In this document: piece after piece, positions 51,277 to 62,216 of the stretch
Layout: the number at the start of each line of letters is the position of its first letter
Numbering within the stretch: position 1 is the first letter of the stretch
Source of the DNA: Mermis nigrescens
Taxonomy: Eukaryota; Nematoda; Enoplea; Mermithida; Mermithidae
Length of the DNA: 64,000 nt
Assembly: GCA_036768485.1 (NCBI GenBank)
Contig: JAVLUZ010000145.1
Coordinates: 16,829,026 to 16,893,025, forward strand
Direction: 5' to 3'
Position numbers and translations under genes: made by a program
Notes under the pieces: generated by a model
Databases searched by the model: none
Told to the model about the DNA's origin: nothing
The model's input: only the letters and a program-made list of their open reading frames with translations

Positions 51277-52005
51277 CAGGGCTGGCAAAAACCCAGATTT
51301 GAAAATATTGCGTTTTTGGGTTTTTGGGGTTTTTCGTGGGTTTTTGGGGTTTTTGGTGGGTTTTTGGGGGGTTTTTGGTGGGTTTTTCCTGGGTTTTTCC
51401 TGATACACACCAGAGTTGACTTCATACACCTGTAAACATTATTTCAGCAATACCTATGTAATAAGTGTAAAAGTCAGACAGCAAACTATGGAAAGTTACA
51501 CTATGCATGAAGCTTACAATAATAGATGTGTGCCTAGTTATTTTGTTCATGTACAAAAGGTATAAATTGTTAATAAAAAGGTGCAATTATTTAACTACAT
51601 ACCTCTTTTCAGGATATAGAATTAGCATTTGAAGTAAAAGTTTTTTAATGCAATTATTCGGTATGTACTTTAATTGTTTAATTTATTCAGATGTATAGTA
51701 TGCAAAGCTTTCTCAGCAGTTGATATACCATGGTGTCGATCCCTCTACTCAAATCATATCACAATGCATGCTAATGCTGTATGACTGTGTGCTGTGCGCT
51801 GTCCCGCCCACGGCGCCAGAAGCCAAAAAACAACCTTCAGTCATTTACAATAACTACTAAAACATGATTTAGAGCCTTACAGTAAGTACCTGCGTCTCAG
51901 AATACCAAAAACCCCAAAAACCCAAAAACCCAAGATTTTAGAACCCCAAAAACCCACCAAAACCCAAAAACCCCAAAACCCCAAAAACCCACTTTGCCAG
52001 CCCTG
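51277..52005 (-). mobile_element. F6 hAT element A
   Basis: 729 bp with a 14-bp terminal repeat CAGGGCTGGCAAAA. TSD CGTGTGCC on both sides (51269-51276, 52006-52013). Subterminal tracts of GGGTTTTTGGGG. Nearly identical to element B in inverted orientation, but missing about 300 bp of interior that B keeps. Confidence 0.9.
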
Positions 52006-52013
52006 CGTGTGCC

Positions 52014-53038
52014 CAGGGCTGGCAAAAGTGGGTTTTGGGGTTTTGGGGTTTTTGGGTTTTTGGTGGGTTTTTGGGGTTCTAAAAAATCTTGGGTTTTTGG
52101 GTTTTTGGGGTTTTCGGTATTCTGAGACGCAGGTACTTATGTAAGGCTCTAAATCATGTTTTAGTAGTTATTGTAAATGACTGAAGGTTGTTTTTTGGCT
52201 TCTGGCGCCGTAGGCAGACAGCGCACAGCACACAGTCATACAGCATTAGCATGCATTGTGATATGATTTGAGTGAGAGGGATCGACACCATGGTATATCA
52301 ACTGCTGAGAAAGCTTTGCATACTATACATCTGAATAAATTAAACAATTAAAGTACATACCGAATAATTGCATTAAAAAACTTTACTTCAAATGCTAATT
52401 CTATATCCTGAAAAGAGGTATGTAGTTAAATAATTGCACCTTTTTATTAACAATTTATACCTTTTGTACATGAACAAAATAACTAGGCACACATCTATTA
52501 TTGTAAGCTTCATGCATAGTGTAACTTTCCATAGTTTGCTGTCTGACTTTTACACTTATTACATAGGTATTTACGTTGGCGGTTTCAACGGCTTCATTCG
52601 GAACGAAATTTTTCTACCTTTGGTTTCGTCCATTTAAAATTGAGAAGCTCATTGAGCACTGAAACAGTCCGAAAGCTAGTGTTTATCAAAACCAACGCCA
52701 ATCATCTTTGTGATTCAACCGTGATAGACGATGATGATTGTGATGACAGGGATATGTAATTTAATTACCTACTGGTCAGCGCAGCGACATTCGAATAAAG
52801 CTTTGTTTTAAACGTGTCCTATTTTTTATGTTGGGTCCTTTATGTGACACAAAGTCAGCCGAATTAATGTTTACAGGTGTATGAAGTCAACTCTAGTGTG
52901 TATCAGGAAAAACCCAGGAAAAACCCACCAAAAACCCCCAAAAACCCACCAAAAACCCCAAAAACCCACCAAAAACCCACAAAAAACCCCAAAAACCCAA
53001 AACGCAATATTTTCAAATCTGGGTTTTTGCCAGCCCTG
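52014..53038 (+). mobile_element. F6 hAT element B with transposase C-terminus
   Basis: 1025 bp with the same 14-bp ends as A. TSD CGTGTGCC at 52006-52013 (shared with A) and 53039-53046. On the plus strand, 52598-52759 retains the end of a hAT transposase. Still an internally deleted, non-autonomous copy. Confidence 0.9.
52598..52759 (+). pseudogene. hAT transposase C-terminal (dimerisation) remnant
   Basis: 53 residues plus stop: SERNFSTFGFVHLK, then RSSLSTETVRKLVFIKTNAN and an acidic tail ending DDRDM. The pattern SER.FS..G......R..L....V..L.F...N is the conserved C-terminal block of hAT transposases (hATC domain). The upstream catalytic domain is absent. Confidence 0.85.
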
Positions 53039-53055
53039 CGTGTGCCCCATCAAAA

Positions 53056-53305
53056 AATTCCCGAAATCAACCTTTTTTCAAATTTCTCTTAAATGTCTCA
53101 ACATTTGAAGAACTTCGAATATATTGTGGAAGATCGTTCCAAATTCTAGCTGATCTAGTAGCAAAACAATACTTTTTACAATCAAGTCGAAATTTTTCTA
53201 AATAGATCTGATTTGCAAATCATTTCTAGTACGTGAATGACCATAAAACTTATAAAAATCTTCAGAAGGCAAGAGATTATTGTGAATAATATATGTAACA
53301 ATTAA
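53056..53305 (-). pseudogene. LINE ORF2 C-terminal fragment
   Basis: Minus-strand frames include LLPSEDFYKFYGHSRTRNDL and, after a frame change, FATRSARIWNDLPQYIRSSS and FKRNLKKG before the stop. This is the usual C-terminus of jockey/CR1-type ORF2. It belongs with the RT at 53640-54236, separated by inserted sequence at about 53310-53600. Confidence 0.75.
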
Positions 53306-53639
53306 ATCAAAATAAGTTTTTGAGGGGCCCGTGGCGTTTTTTTGGGCCATTTCCATATACTTTGTACAGGGGATGGCAGTTTTAAAATTTTGACCTGGCA
53401 ACACTGTGTGCGGTTTGGTTCGCGCAGGATGGCCAACTTAGGGAAATTTACCCCCACTTTGGGGGTTTTTGAGACCGTTGAGGGCATTTTTTAGCAAATG
53501 AGGTTTTTTGGCGCCAATGCTTAACCATTAGTTGGGGGTTTGTCATGCAGTTTGAGGTTAAAATTAGGCGTTTTTTACAAGAGCACTTGGCAACACTAGG
53601 TGCGCGCGCAGTGTTACTAATACTAATACCTTATATGCT

Positions 53640-54236
53640 TAACTGAACCAGGAAACCAGCTTATCTAAATCTTTTTGCAACAAAGTATAATTTTGAGAAA
53701 AAATTAAAGAGCTTTAAATCATCAGCAAAGAAATAGACTTCACTATGCTCAACAGCTTTAACAAAATCGTTTACAAACAACAGAAACAAAGAGGGTCCTA
53801 AAACGCTACCTTGAGGTACGCCACTAATAACTGATTTTCTATCAGAAAGAGCGCCGAAAATTTTGACCTTTTGTGTACGATTTGTCAAGAAAGAAGTTAA
53901 CCATTTTAATAGCATTCCATTTATCTTATAATGCTTAAACTTCTCTATCAATTTAGAATAAACGACAGAATCGAAGGCTTTCCTAAAATCGACATAAACA
54001 ACATCAATAGGAATAGATGCGTCAAGTTATTTAACCCACATGTTTGTACACTTCAAAAGCTGAGTTTCACATGACTTTCCCTTTTGAAAACCAAACTGCC
54101 GTGAAAAGAAATTAGTTTTCGACTTTAAAGATGCAATTAAAGCTCTGTTTATAATATACTCCATAATTTTACAAGTGACGCAACAAAGAGATGTTGGACG
54201 ATAATTTGAACGATAGGTTAACAGTTTTCTTTGCAT
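53640..54236 (-). pseudogene. Defective LINE reverse transcriptase
   Basis: Contains YRSNYRPTSLCCVTCKIMEY, FGFQKGKSCETQLL, then in another frame LTSFLTNRTQKV, GVPQGSVLGPSLFLLFVNDF and FFADDLKLF. Here the catalytic FADD is intact, but the reading frame is broken between the two parts. 5'-truncated near 54236. Confidence 0.85.
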
Positions 54237-54296
54237 TTTGGCAGTTTCTTGATTTCGATTTTATTTCGGTTCAGTTCATTTTTTCTTTCCTGTGCT

Positions 54297-54428
54297 TAAC
54301 CACAGGGTGGCAGTTTTTTGATTGGCCCGTGGCAGTTTTAATGGCCGCTTCCATCTACTTGGTACAGGGGATGGCAGTTTTTCCAAGAACTTTGACAGTT
54401 TTTAAAATTTTGACCTGACAACACTGGT
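54297..54428 (-). repeat. Dispersed repeat ending in GTTGTCAGG
   Basis: The phrase TTTTAAAATTTTGACCTGAC at its right edge recurs, with related GGCAGTTTTT phrases, near 45058-45190 (inverted), 47240-47285 and 53330-53405. Probably a short element; ends not fully defined. Confidence 0.5.
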
Positions 54429-54469
54429 GGTGCGTTTGTGTTGCATATTTATTCATTTCTTTCCGTACC

Positions 54470-54770
54470 TGTATTATATTTATACTTAAATTTGGCCTAT
54501 AGTGGAGTACGCGCCAACTGTATGGAACCCTCTTGTGCTTTCTGATATCAGCAAGATGGAACGGGTACAGCGGAAATGTACTGAAAGGATAGAAGAAGAA
54601 AGAAATTTTATTACTAATAACCAACTGATAAAAGACAAAATGACGAGATACATAATAGATGCAATTACGAATTAGTAATGGGACATGCGAGTCAATGGAA
54701 TGACAAGTTTTACGCGCGCCGCACAAGATATCTAGATAAATCAAAGTTTGTTAATCTAGATTATATGAAG
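54470..54770 (+). pseudogene. LINE RT C-terminal remnant
   Basis: One frame reads VEYAPTVWNPLVLSDISKME and VQRKCTERI, the post-RT segment of non-LTR ORF2, followed by stops. Diverged from the other LINE copies in the window. Confidence 0.65.
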
Positions 54771-55003
54771 TCAGCTATATAGTCTGTGAAGCTGATAATA
54801 ACGAAACTTTTTTCGAATGAAGTACCTATGGTAATTATATACAATTGCACATTCATGAAAACAAACTAACCGCTTGTTATTGACTATTGCACACCTCAAA
54901 CTTGCTTTTTAATTAATGATTACAAAAATTTTTGCAGAATTCACTTAAGCGTCTTGATAACTATTTTTCATTTCACGTGTAATATGTATGTCTTCATTTT
55001 TTC

Positions 55004-55175
55004 GAGTGGGTCTTCCGAGGCAGTGGGTCTAGCGGGACGGTCGCGAAACGCTGGGTCTAGCGGGACACCTCATTATGCACGTGGTGGGTCTAGCGAGACT
55101 TCCGGTGGGTCTAGCGAGACGAAAAAGTGGGTCTAGTGGGACGGTGGGTCTAGCGGGACGGTGGGTCAAGCGAGT
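55004..55175 (+). repeat. GTGGGTCTAGCGGGAC minisatellite
   Basis: About eight copies of a 16-17-bp unit, GTGGGTCTAGCGGGACG, with variants (GCGAGAC, GTGGGAC). The last few are directly tandem; the earlier ones are separated by 5-15 bp of other sequence. GC-rich in an AT-rich setting. Confidence 0.9.
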
Positions 55176-55974
55176 CACAATCGTAGAGACATATACATTT
55201 ATGTACCTACATTATATATATCTTGCGCGAAGCCTGCAAGTCATTGTTGTATGCCTATTTATGCACGATTATCCAATGTATTGCGCGTATGTATTGCAAC
55301 TTAGCATTATAAGGCTGCATATTTGACAGAATCGTATATTTTTTACTTATTTTGAGTAGCATTCTTTAAAATAACGGAACAGTCTTGCTTGACTCGTAGA
55401 ACAATTTTTTCATTATGATTCTCGTAATTATTATTGTGGTTATTATTATTTTTTTCATTATTAATATTGATATTATGAAATCTAATAATGCAATTCGAAA
55501 GAATTTGAATTTCTCGACTTTGCAATATTTGTACTATAGATTTTTAGAAAATTAGTCTTATTTAGAAATTGCTGACAAAGTTTTGAAAGAGCAACTTATG
55601 CTGATCTAGTCAATTTTCTGCAACATGCAAGAGAGGACGAATTTGCACTGCAAGCGGCATCTAACACGATCTTGAGATGTGAAAAGCTATTCACTTAAAT
55701 CAGAAATGAAATAATTCTAAATGTTTAGACTGTTTTATAAGATTTTTTGTACGTATATTTAAAGCAGGGACGGATTTAAGGGGAGGGAGCAAAAATGTTT
55801 GGCTGTTTATGTAATTTGCGATGATTTTTGGCCGGTAGTGATCATAATTTCTCAAATTTATCCCTTTTACTTATTGAAAAATTAATTACACTCGCATAAT
55901 GATTTATTTGGATTCTTAAATGTCACAGGTTTATTCCGATAAATTTGAAAAACATAAGATTCATTTATTAATAT

Positions 55975-56015
55975 ATTATAATAATAATTAATATTACTTT
56001 TATTATTATTTATTA

Positions 56016-56047
<32 letters not shown>

Positions 56048-56060
56048 TTTTTTATTGTTA
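55975..56060. repeat. (ATT)n microsatellite
   Basis: Imperfect ATT/TTA trinucleotide run. Confidence 0.9.
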
Positions 56061-56117
56061 TTGATTTTTGATTATTCACTAACGCCAAATAATATGTATA
56101 AGATCGACTTAACACGC

Positions 56118-56465
56118 TTGGAAAAATTTTTCCAACTGAAAATCGAATGGGGAAAAATAATGCTATTTTCCAAGTAAATTTTCCAAGACTTGGAATCCAA
56201 GTCAAAAAATTCAGAAGCAAATGAACCGACACTTGGAAAAATGCACTTTTACGTGGGAAAAACGCTTGGAAATTCCAAGTCTTGGAACTTGGAAAACCGA
56301 GCTGCAAATAAATCACAACTTGGAAAAAAGCCGGTTTTCCAAGACTAGGAACTTGGAACTTGGAATTTCAAGGACTTGGAAAATGACGGAGCAAATAAAC
56401 TAGGACTTGGAAAATTTCACGTTTTTCTAAGACTTGGAACTTGGGACTTGGAATTCCAAGTGGAA
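56118..56465. repeat. CTTGGAA/TTCCAAG palindromic tract
   Basis: About 350 bp with some twenty copies of CTTGGAA or TTCCAAG in both orientations, spaced roughly 8-25 bp, able to fold in many ways. Several form local palindromes such as TTGGAAAAATTTTTCCAA near 56121. No open frame of note. Confidence 0.8.
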
Positions 56466-57205
56466 ATGAATTGGCCTTAGAATTTTAAAATTCTATTTGT
56501 TATAACATTACAGTAAAACTTTAAAACTTTAAGCGCTCTTTGCAAACCGGGTATTGATTTAAAAAAACAAAAAAAGACACCGGGAGCGAATATTTTTTTC
56601 ATTTGTCTTTTGAAAAAACCGCACAATACAGAAGTGTCACAGTATTGCAGTAGGGGGCAGTGATCGGACCGAGGCCTCGGCAAGCCTCGGCGTTTTTTGG
56701 AGCCTCGGCCTCGGCGCCGAGGGCGAAGCTGAAAAGTGCCGAGGCGCCGAGGCTTAAAATCCAATTTGAATAAGTTTAATATGTCCGTTGAATATTAACT
56801 ATTCAGAATGCATCTGCAGTACAAAGGCTATTTTTTACCTGTAGACTTTTCTTGTGGTTTCAGTCGCGTACCCAGTTACACAAAGTTACATACAGCAAAG
56901 TGCCAATTTATTTTTATGTGATGACTAAGTTTTAATTCTCATGCTTGCTACATGGATCGGAAACACACATTCCCGAAGGGAGGGGTGAGGGAGGTTTATT
57001 ACACCCCTCTCAGGGTACAAGACTCGAGTCACTGTCAGACGATTTTTGGTGAAAACTTTTTGAATATTTTTGAACCTAATTTTCACTATGGCAAAAGTGC
57101 AGCTAACTATTAGAATTTCCCGAAGTGATACTATTAGAATTTCCCGAAGTGATAGAGTATTTTTGAATGTTAGCAAGAGTAAATAGACAAACTGTCACTA
57201 TAAAA

Positions 57206-57425
57206 CATGCATGTAACAGCTCTAAATTTTCGGGTGGGGGATTAGCGACTCTAATTCTATGTCAAAAATGGCAAAAACACCTAAAATAGCCAACAAAGCG
57301 CAATTTTTCGCCAAAAATGGGGAGGGTGGGTCAAAATTTTCTGACGTTGGAGGGAAGGGTTAGGGGAGGACGTCCAACCCTGGGTGGGTGGGGAATTCCC
57401 CAAAGCCCTTCCTGTTACACGTATG
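57206..57425 (+). mobile_element. F2 element
   Basis: 220 bp, CATGCATGTAACAGC to the inverted CATACGTGTAACAGG. TSD not clear. Confidence 0.72.
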
Positions 57426-57460
57426 GTTTTCGGCCATTTTTATGAAAGAGGGCGTAAATG

Positions 57461-57850
57461 ATTACGAATTTTTGGAAAATATTCGTAATTACTGATTTTT
57501 CAATTTCTTACTTAACAGCCGTTTTTCGGGTTTCTAATCATTGCGAGCATCACTAGAAACCCTAAACTGGCCGCGGAAACCAAGTTTTGATATGCAAATT
57601 AGCCTGATTTGCATAGTATGCAAATTAGGCTGATTTGCATATTGCAAACTTGGTTTAGGGCATGTCTTGGATTCATAGTGCTGCTCCTGATGATTAGAAG
57701 CCTAAAAAGCGCTGTTTGAGGCTTCAGATTGGTGTCAGGGGATGATCTAAGCCTAAGCCAAAGATGGGGCAAAAATTGCTTCGCTCGCTTCACTCGCTCC
57801 GCAATTTTTGCCCCACCTGACTCAGGCTTACATCATCCCCTGGCACCAAT
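57461..57850. repeat. Cluster of four fold-back sequences
   Basis: Four consecutive inverted repeats. (1) ATTACGAAT / ATTCGTAAT at 57461-57489. (2) An imperfect stem at about 57528-57562 (GGGTTTCTA...TAGAAACCC). (3) Arms of about 38 bp with a 3-nt loop at 57577-57656, built on ATGCAAAT octamers. (4) A stem of about 50 bp at 57728-57850 with a 21-nt loop rich in CGCTCGCTTC. They lie downstream of the Merlin transposase frame. Confidence 0.8.
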
Positions 57851-57938
57851 GTGAAGGCACATAACTAAGCCTAAGCCTAAGCCCGTCTTAAGCTGAACTG
57901 AATGATCAGAAAATATGTTTTCAACACAACTTACTATA

Positions 57939-58940
57939 CTAAAACTCCAATTCGTCGTGGCTGTCACTGTCCTCCAATTCCTCGCGGCTGTCCCTGTCCT
58001 CGTCCAATCGTGGTGCACTGGGCTTACACGGATTGTACAGCTGCCCAGCCATCCGCAGAAACTCGACCGTACGATCAAGTTGCATTTCCTTGCATCGCTT
58101 TTGGAACATGTACTGAGCTAGATTACCGGGTACGTGTGCTTTGTTTCTCCCTGACGATGCAAAACTAGACTTGGCTGCTCGCCAGGAGGACTCAATGGCG
58201 TTAGTATGTGTCTGTGTGTAAGGATCTTTAAAATTCAGAGAATGATTTACTTTCATGTGAATGTAGCCATGGTCTCCCAAGCAGTCATATGCCTTCCAAA
58301 AGTCAGAAAGAATCGTCGTACCCGGGTTAATCCACTCTCGGATTATGGGTAGCAGTGTGTCAGACCCCCGGCCCTCGACGGCTACCATAAACACGCGACC
58401 GGAGCCACGTTCACAGCCGCCGAAGACCCATTGGCCCTCCACAGAATGCCCCCTATGATATTTTTGCTTACCGAATTTGGATTCGTCGATCTCGACGACC
58501 TTCCCAGGGCCACCGAGTTTTTCTGGGTTCGTCAAGAATGCATCAAATACGACCTCCCAAAAGTAAGATGACCAGTTGACCAGACTTTCTTGGGCCATCT
58601 CGAGCTGTTCGCCAGTAAATCGCAAAGTTGCACCTCCGACCCAGAAATTGACGAATCCAAGAACTTTCCAAATCGGTAACTTCAAATTCTCAAAAAACGT
58701 GTGCTTGCGCAAGCCCACTCGCTCTCCGCAAGGCCGCGCCTTCTGTTTCCTGACCGACACACGCGCCCGGCACGTCCATATCCATCCATCCACCCATGTT
58801 TCATCCTTGATTAGAACCATCTTCCCGCCACATGTTGGACAGTCGTATTCGCCTGCGCGTGGAACCAGTCCCAACTCCGCCAGCTTCTCGGGCAACCCAT
58901 CATGATCTTCGCAAAATTTCACGATTTTTAATAAATTCAT
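57939..58940 (-). CDS. Merlin-type transposase (IS1595/ISXO2-like DDE domain)
   Basis: An uninterrupted 333-residue frame from ATG, by far the longest credible ORF in the window. N-terminal zinc-ribbon cysteines: CPTC at 34-37 and WTC at 57. The ISXO2-like catalytic domain follows: VVEIDESKFGKQKYHRG (Asp152), QWVFGGCERGSGRVF, ILSDFWKAYDCL (Asp213), and HTNAIESSWRAAKSSF (Asn247, Glu250). The C-terminus is acidic (EELEDSDSHDELEF). Merlin elements are animal DNA transposons related to bacterial IS1016/IS1595. It lies inside the large F7-like element. Element termini and TSD were not found, so mobility is uncertain although the gene looks intact. Confidence 0.92.
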   Translation of the reverse strand: MNLLKIVKFCEDHDGLPEKLAELGLVPRAGEYDCPTCGGKMVLIKDETWVDGWIWTCRARVSVRKQKARPCGERVGLRKHTFFENLKLPIWKVLGFVNFWVGGATLRFTGEQLEMAQESLVNWSSYFWEVVFDAFLTNPEKLGGPGKVVEIDESKFGKQKYHRGHSVEGQWVFGGCERGSGRVFMVAVEGRGSDTLLPIIREWINPGTTILSDFWKAYDCLGDHGYIHMKVNHSLNFKDPYTQTHTNAIESSWRAAKSSFASSGRNKAHVPGNLAQYMFQKRCKEMQLDRTVEFLRMAGQLYNPCKPSAPRLDEDRDSREELEDSDSHDELEF

Positions 58941-59559
58941 TTAAATCGTTCCCTGAATAACAAACATTTATGTAGGTAATTATTTATGCAGTGTATCCCT
59001 TCATATCTATAATTCATTTCCAGCACAAACAATATGTAAATCGCGATTTTACAAACTATTATTCATCATACTATTGACACATTAATCATGCCACCCATTT
59101 CCAACATATTCACCCGTCAGAGCACTGTGATCTAATTGACTACGCGCGCGTGGGCTCTGCATCCCCTTTTTATAGGTCATTTTTCCAGTCATGCTAGAAA
59201 ATTTAGCGCGAATCAATTTGATTCGCTGTTGACGGATTTCGCAGAGGTCTAAAAAAAAGATAAGTTTTGCGCTTTTTCCTACCAATCGCACATCAGTCTC
59301 TTAAATGTTGTCCAATCCCATCGTCGCCTGTGGTGAATATAGAAAGTAGTTCGATTTCTGTGATACAGTAATATTTGTGATTAGATAATTTTCATAAAGG
59401 AAGGTACTTGATCAAATGCGTTAAGGCTTTACTAAGATCAGTAACAAGACCAAACTTGTGTTCAACAAATTTTTACTAATACCATATTCTATCGTTTCTA
59501 TAAGTACATTCCTCCCTAATGTTTATGTCCCTCCTACATCCGTACCAATCATTTCGGAT

Positions 59560-61000
59560 CATGTAATCGTCTGTTTCATTGAACTTTGAATGTCCCTTAT
59601 TTATCCGGACAAAACTATTGGGGTTGAAAATTACCTCCCTCATAATTTTATGTAAATGTCCTTTAAACTAATGCGGTAAACGTGATATTCTACAGTATAA
59701 TGAGTTACAAGGAGTCAATCACATCCGCCTAATGGTGTTATCAATTACCTACTTCATGTTTATATGTAAATGTCCTTTAAACCTATGCTATTTACTTTAT
59801 ATTCTACAGTATAATGAGTTACAAGCAGTAAAACACATCCGCATGACTGTTTTTTATTCCATCTAGTCTGTTTCATTGTACTTTGAACGTCACACATTTA
59901 CCCGCACACACCTCATGGGGGTATAAATTACATGGTGTCAGGGATTTTTTTTAGCGCCACCCCCATTTGCGCAGCCGCTAATGGCCAGGATAGAGCGTTT
60001 GCGCGCGGAGCTTCTCATTAGCGCACCAAAAAACCTTTAAATGCTTGGCGATAGGCAAAAATAAGGGCATTTTTGAACTTCTGATGCGCTCCATGTACTG
60101 CTGACTGACAATAAATTCTGGCAAGAAATTTAAAAAATTCTTACTACTGGTTCCAACTCGAACAAGAAATCTAATGGTAAAAATATCAATTTGATACCTG
60201 ATTTCTCATTGCCTTGCCTATACTAGACTGAGCGATTTCTTCAAGCTGTCTTTGCAGTTTGCACTCAATTTTCGTGTATTGCAAAATGCAACCGCTATAC
60301 AGAAACCAATAATTAGATGCAAAGCGCCCGAAATTTTGGCATCTTCTCAATGTGTATCTCAAGGCTGGGCTATTTCAAAGATAAATTTAAAATGAAAACA
60401 ATTAATTTGGCACCATGCACCACAAAAACAAGGATTCATTACTGCAAAGATGCTAAAGCAGGGATTCGCTTATGATGAAACAGGAAAGCGGTGGTTGGCA
60501 AGCACAATTAATTCATTCTTAAGAAGTCGGCGCCAAGCGCCGAAAAAATTTTAAAAATTTTTAAATCAAAATGCAATATAAAATGTTTAAATTTCTAATT
60601 TTTTGCCCAAAAAGCCTTTGCGCATGGCGCTAATGAACGAAATGTCCCATTAGCGCAGGGCGGGTTTCCTTTGCGCCGCGCTAAAAAAAAAACAGTGCAT
60701 GGTGTTATCAATTACCTACTTCATGATTTTATGTAAATGTCCTTTAAACTTATTCTATTTACTTTATATTATACTGTATAATGAAACACATCCGCAGGTC
60801 TGTTTTTTATTCCATATAGTCTGTTTCATTGTACTTTGAACGTCCCACATTTACCCGCACCCACCTCATGGGGGTAAAAATTACCTACTTCCTGGTCCTT
60901 TACACTAATGTAGTAAACATGATATGTTACAGTATAATGAGTTACGAGGAGTCAAACACATCCGCATGTCTCTTTATTATTCCAAATAAACTTATCACAT
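59560..61000. repeat. Tandem repeat array interrupted by F5
   Basis: Recurrent phrases TGTAAATGTCCTTTAAAC, CAGTATAATGAGTTAC, CACATCCGCAT and GTCTGTTTCATTG(T/A)ACTTTG occur near 59650, 59765, 60730 and 60890. They are about 113 bp apart where adjacent. An F5 element interrupts the array at 59939-60697. Non-coding. Confidence 0.7.
59939..60697. mobile_element. F5 element with perfect 8-bp TSD
   Basis: 759 bp. Ends CAGGGATTTTTTTTAGCG and, inverted, CACTGTTTTTTTTTTAGCG. TSD CATGGTGT (59931-59938, 60698-60705). Subterminal TTAGCGC boxes and one palindrome GGCGCCAAGCGCC near 60530. Confidence 0.88.
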
Positions 61001-61635
61001 GACTAATTGGTGCCGGATCGCTTCACTCTTTCTCTAATTCTGCTTCGCCTTTCCTCTGTCATATTTCCATCAGCTTTGCAGCTTGAACGTTCCGGTTTTC
61101 TTTCAGCGGCTGCCACTTGGCTGGTCTTCGTTTGTTCTAACACCTCTATGCTTCTCCTATCGCGGTTCGCTGGTTCCGAAACTCATTTTTCTCAAATGAT
61201 ACCCGAATTTTCGGCCGAAAATCGCAAAAACGCACCAAAAAATGGCCAATAAATGCAGGTTTTGCCAAAAATCAATTTCAGCTCGTGCATTTTTTGGAGC
61301 CATTTTTATACAATGTTAAAATACTTTCTTGGACAAAGTGATATTAATTATATCGTTTTTCAGTATTTTTTTAGGAAATTTCAAAAAATTTTCGGCGCTT
61401 CGCGCAGAATATCGCTAACATACTGTATTTAGATTGAATCAGAGGCATTAAACACTCAAAAATCAATTTTTGTGTAATCTAGGCATCTTTATGCAGATTT
61501 AAATATCTTTTGTATCCATTTATACTGTTTTTAAAAATTTTATGCAAAACAAGTACTATTTAATAACTCGGCTTATTTAGCCGTTCAAAGATAAAATTGA
61601 CTAATTTCTCGTTGCATTGGATTTCTAAGCACAGT

Positions 61636-61825
61636 AGTGCTTATTACAAAGATTTAATTGGCATATTACAATATCTGTAATATTTCTGATTTTGTAGTAC
61701 AAGTTGTTTTTGCTTTCTCAGTCAAGTTTTATGTGTAAATTTCATCAAAAGCTCATAAAAATTTCGGCGCTTCGCGCCAAGTAATCTTATGAACTATATC
61801 CAGGCCGAATTATCACATTTAGGAC
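61636..61825. repeat. Composite repeat with an F4 insertion, copy 2
   Basis: Matches 49857-50061, including CATATTACAAT, GTACAAGTTGTTTT and a palindrome TTCGGCGCTTCGCGCC near 61764. An F4 element follows at the same position as in copy 1. Confidence 0.72.
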
Positions 61826-62216
61826 CACGGTTTTTTGTATTCGGCAAAGATTTTTCATACTGTACAGAGACTTTTCAGGACTGTCTTTGTACATGCACAA
61901 AGATTTTTGGAGAGACAAAAACTGTAAAAAGGTGTAAAATTTCCGAAAATTTTCGGCGCATCAGTAATTGTCTCTCCTTTATATCTTTAAAATAGTAGAA
62001 TTTGCATTTAGAATGGATAAAATGTCAAATATTCAGAAACTTAGGAATTAGCTAAGATACGCTACCGAAGGTCGAAAACCCCTGTTTTACCACACTAAAT
62101 CGCTACTGTACCATACTATAATAGTACACAAAAATTTGCATGTACAAAATGTTCAATGACTTTTGGATACCATTTTTGTACATGTAAAAAGGTATCTTGC
62201 ACAAAAAAAAACACTG
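61826..62216. mobile_element. F4 element with perfect 8-bp TSD
   Basis: 391 bp, CACGGTTTTTTGTATTCGG to AAAAAAAAACACTG, flanked by TTTAGGAC at 61818-61825 and 62217-62224. Confidence 0.87.

Noticed and set aside
51300..51420. GGGGTTTTT / TTTTGGGG runs resembling ciliate telomere repeats (also 52020-52120 and 52915-53000)
   Set aside because: They are subterminal tracts of the F6 hAT elements, irregular in unit, and bounded by the element ends and TSDs.
57750..57890. TAAGCCTAAGCC units resembling the TTAGGC telomere repeat
   Set aside because: Only two or three units, lying within or just beyond a hairpin arm; too short and in the wrong context for telomeric DNA.
61017..61190. Charged minus-strand frame (RDRRSIEVLEQTKTSQ and EERRSRIRERVKR)
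   Set aside because: Short, closed by stops on both sides, and inside a large mobile element; no family match.
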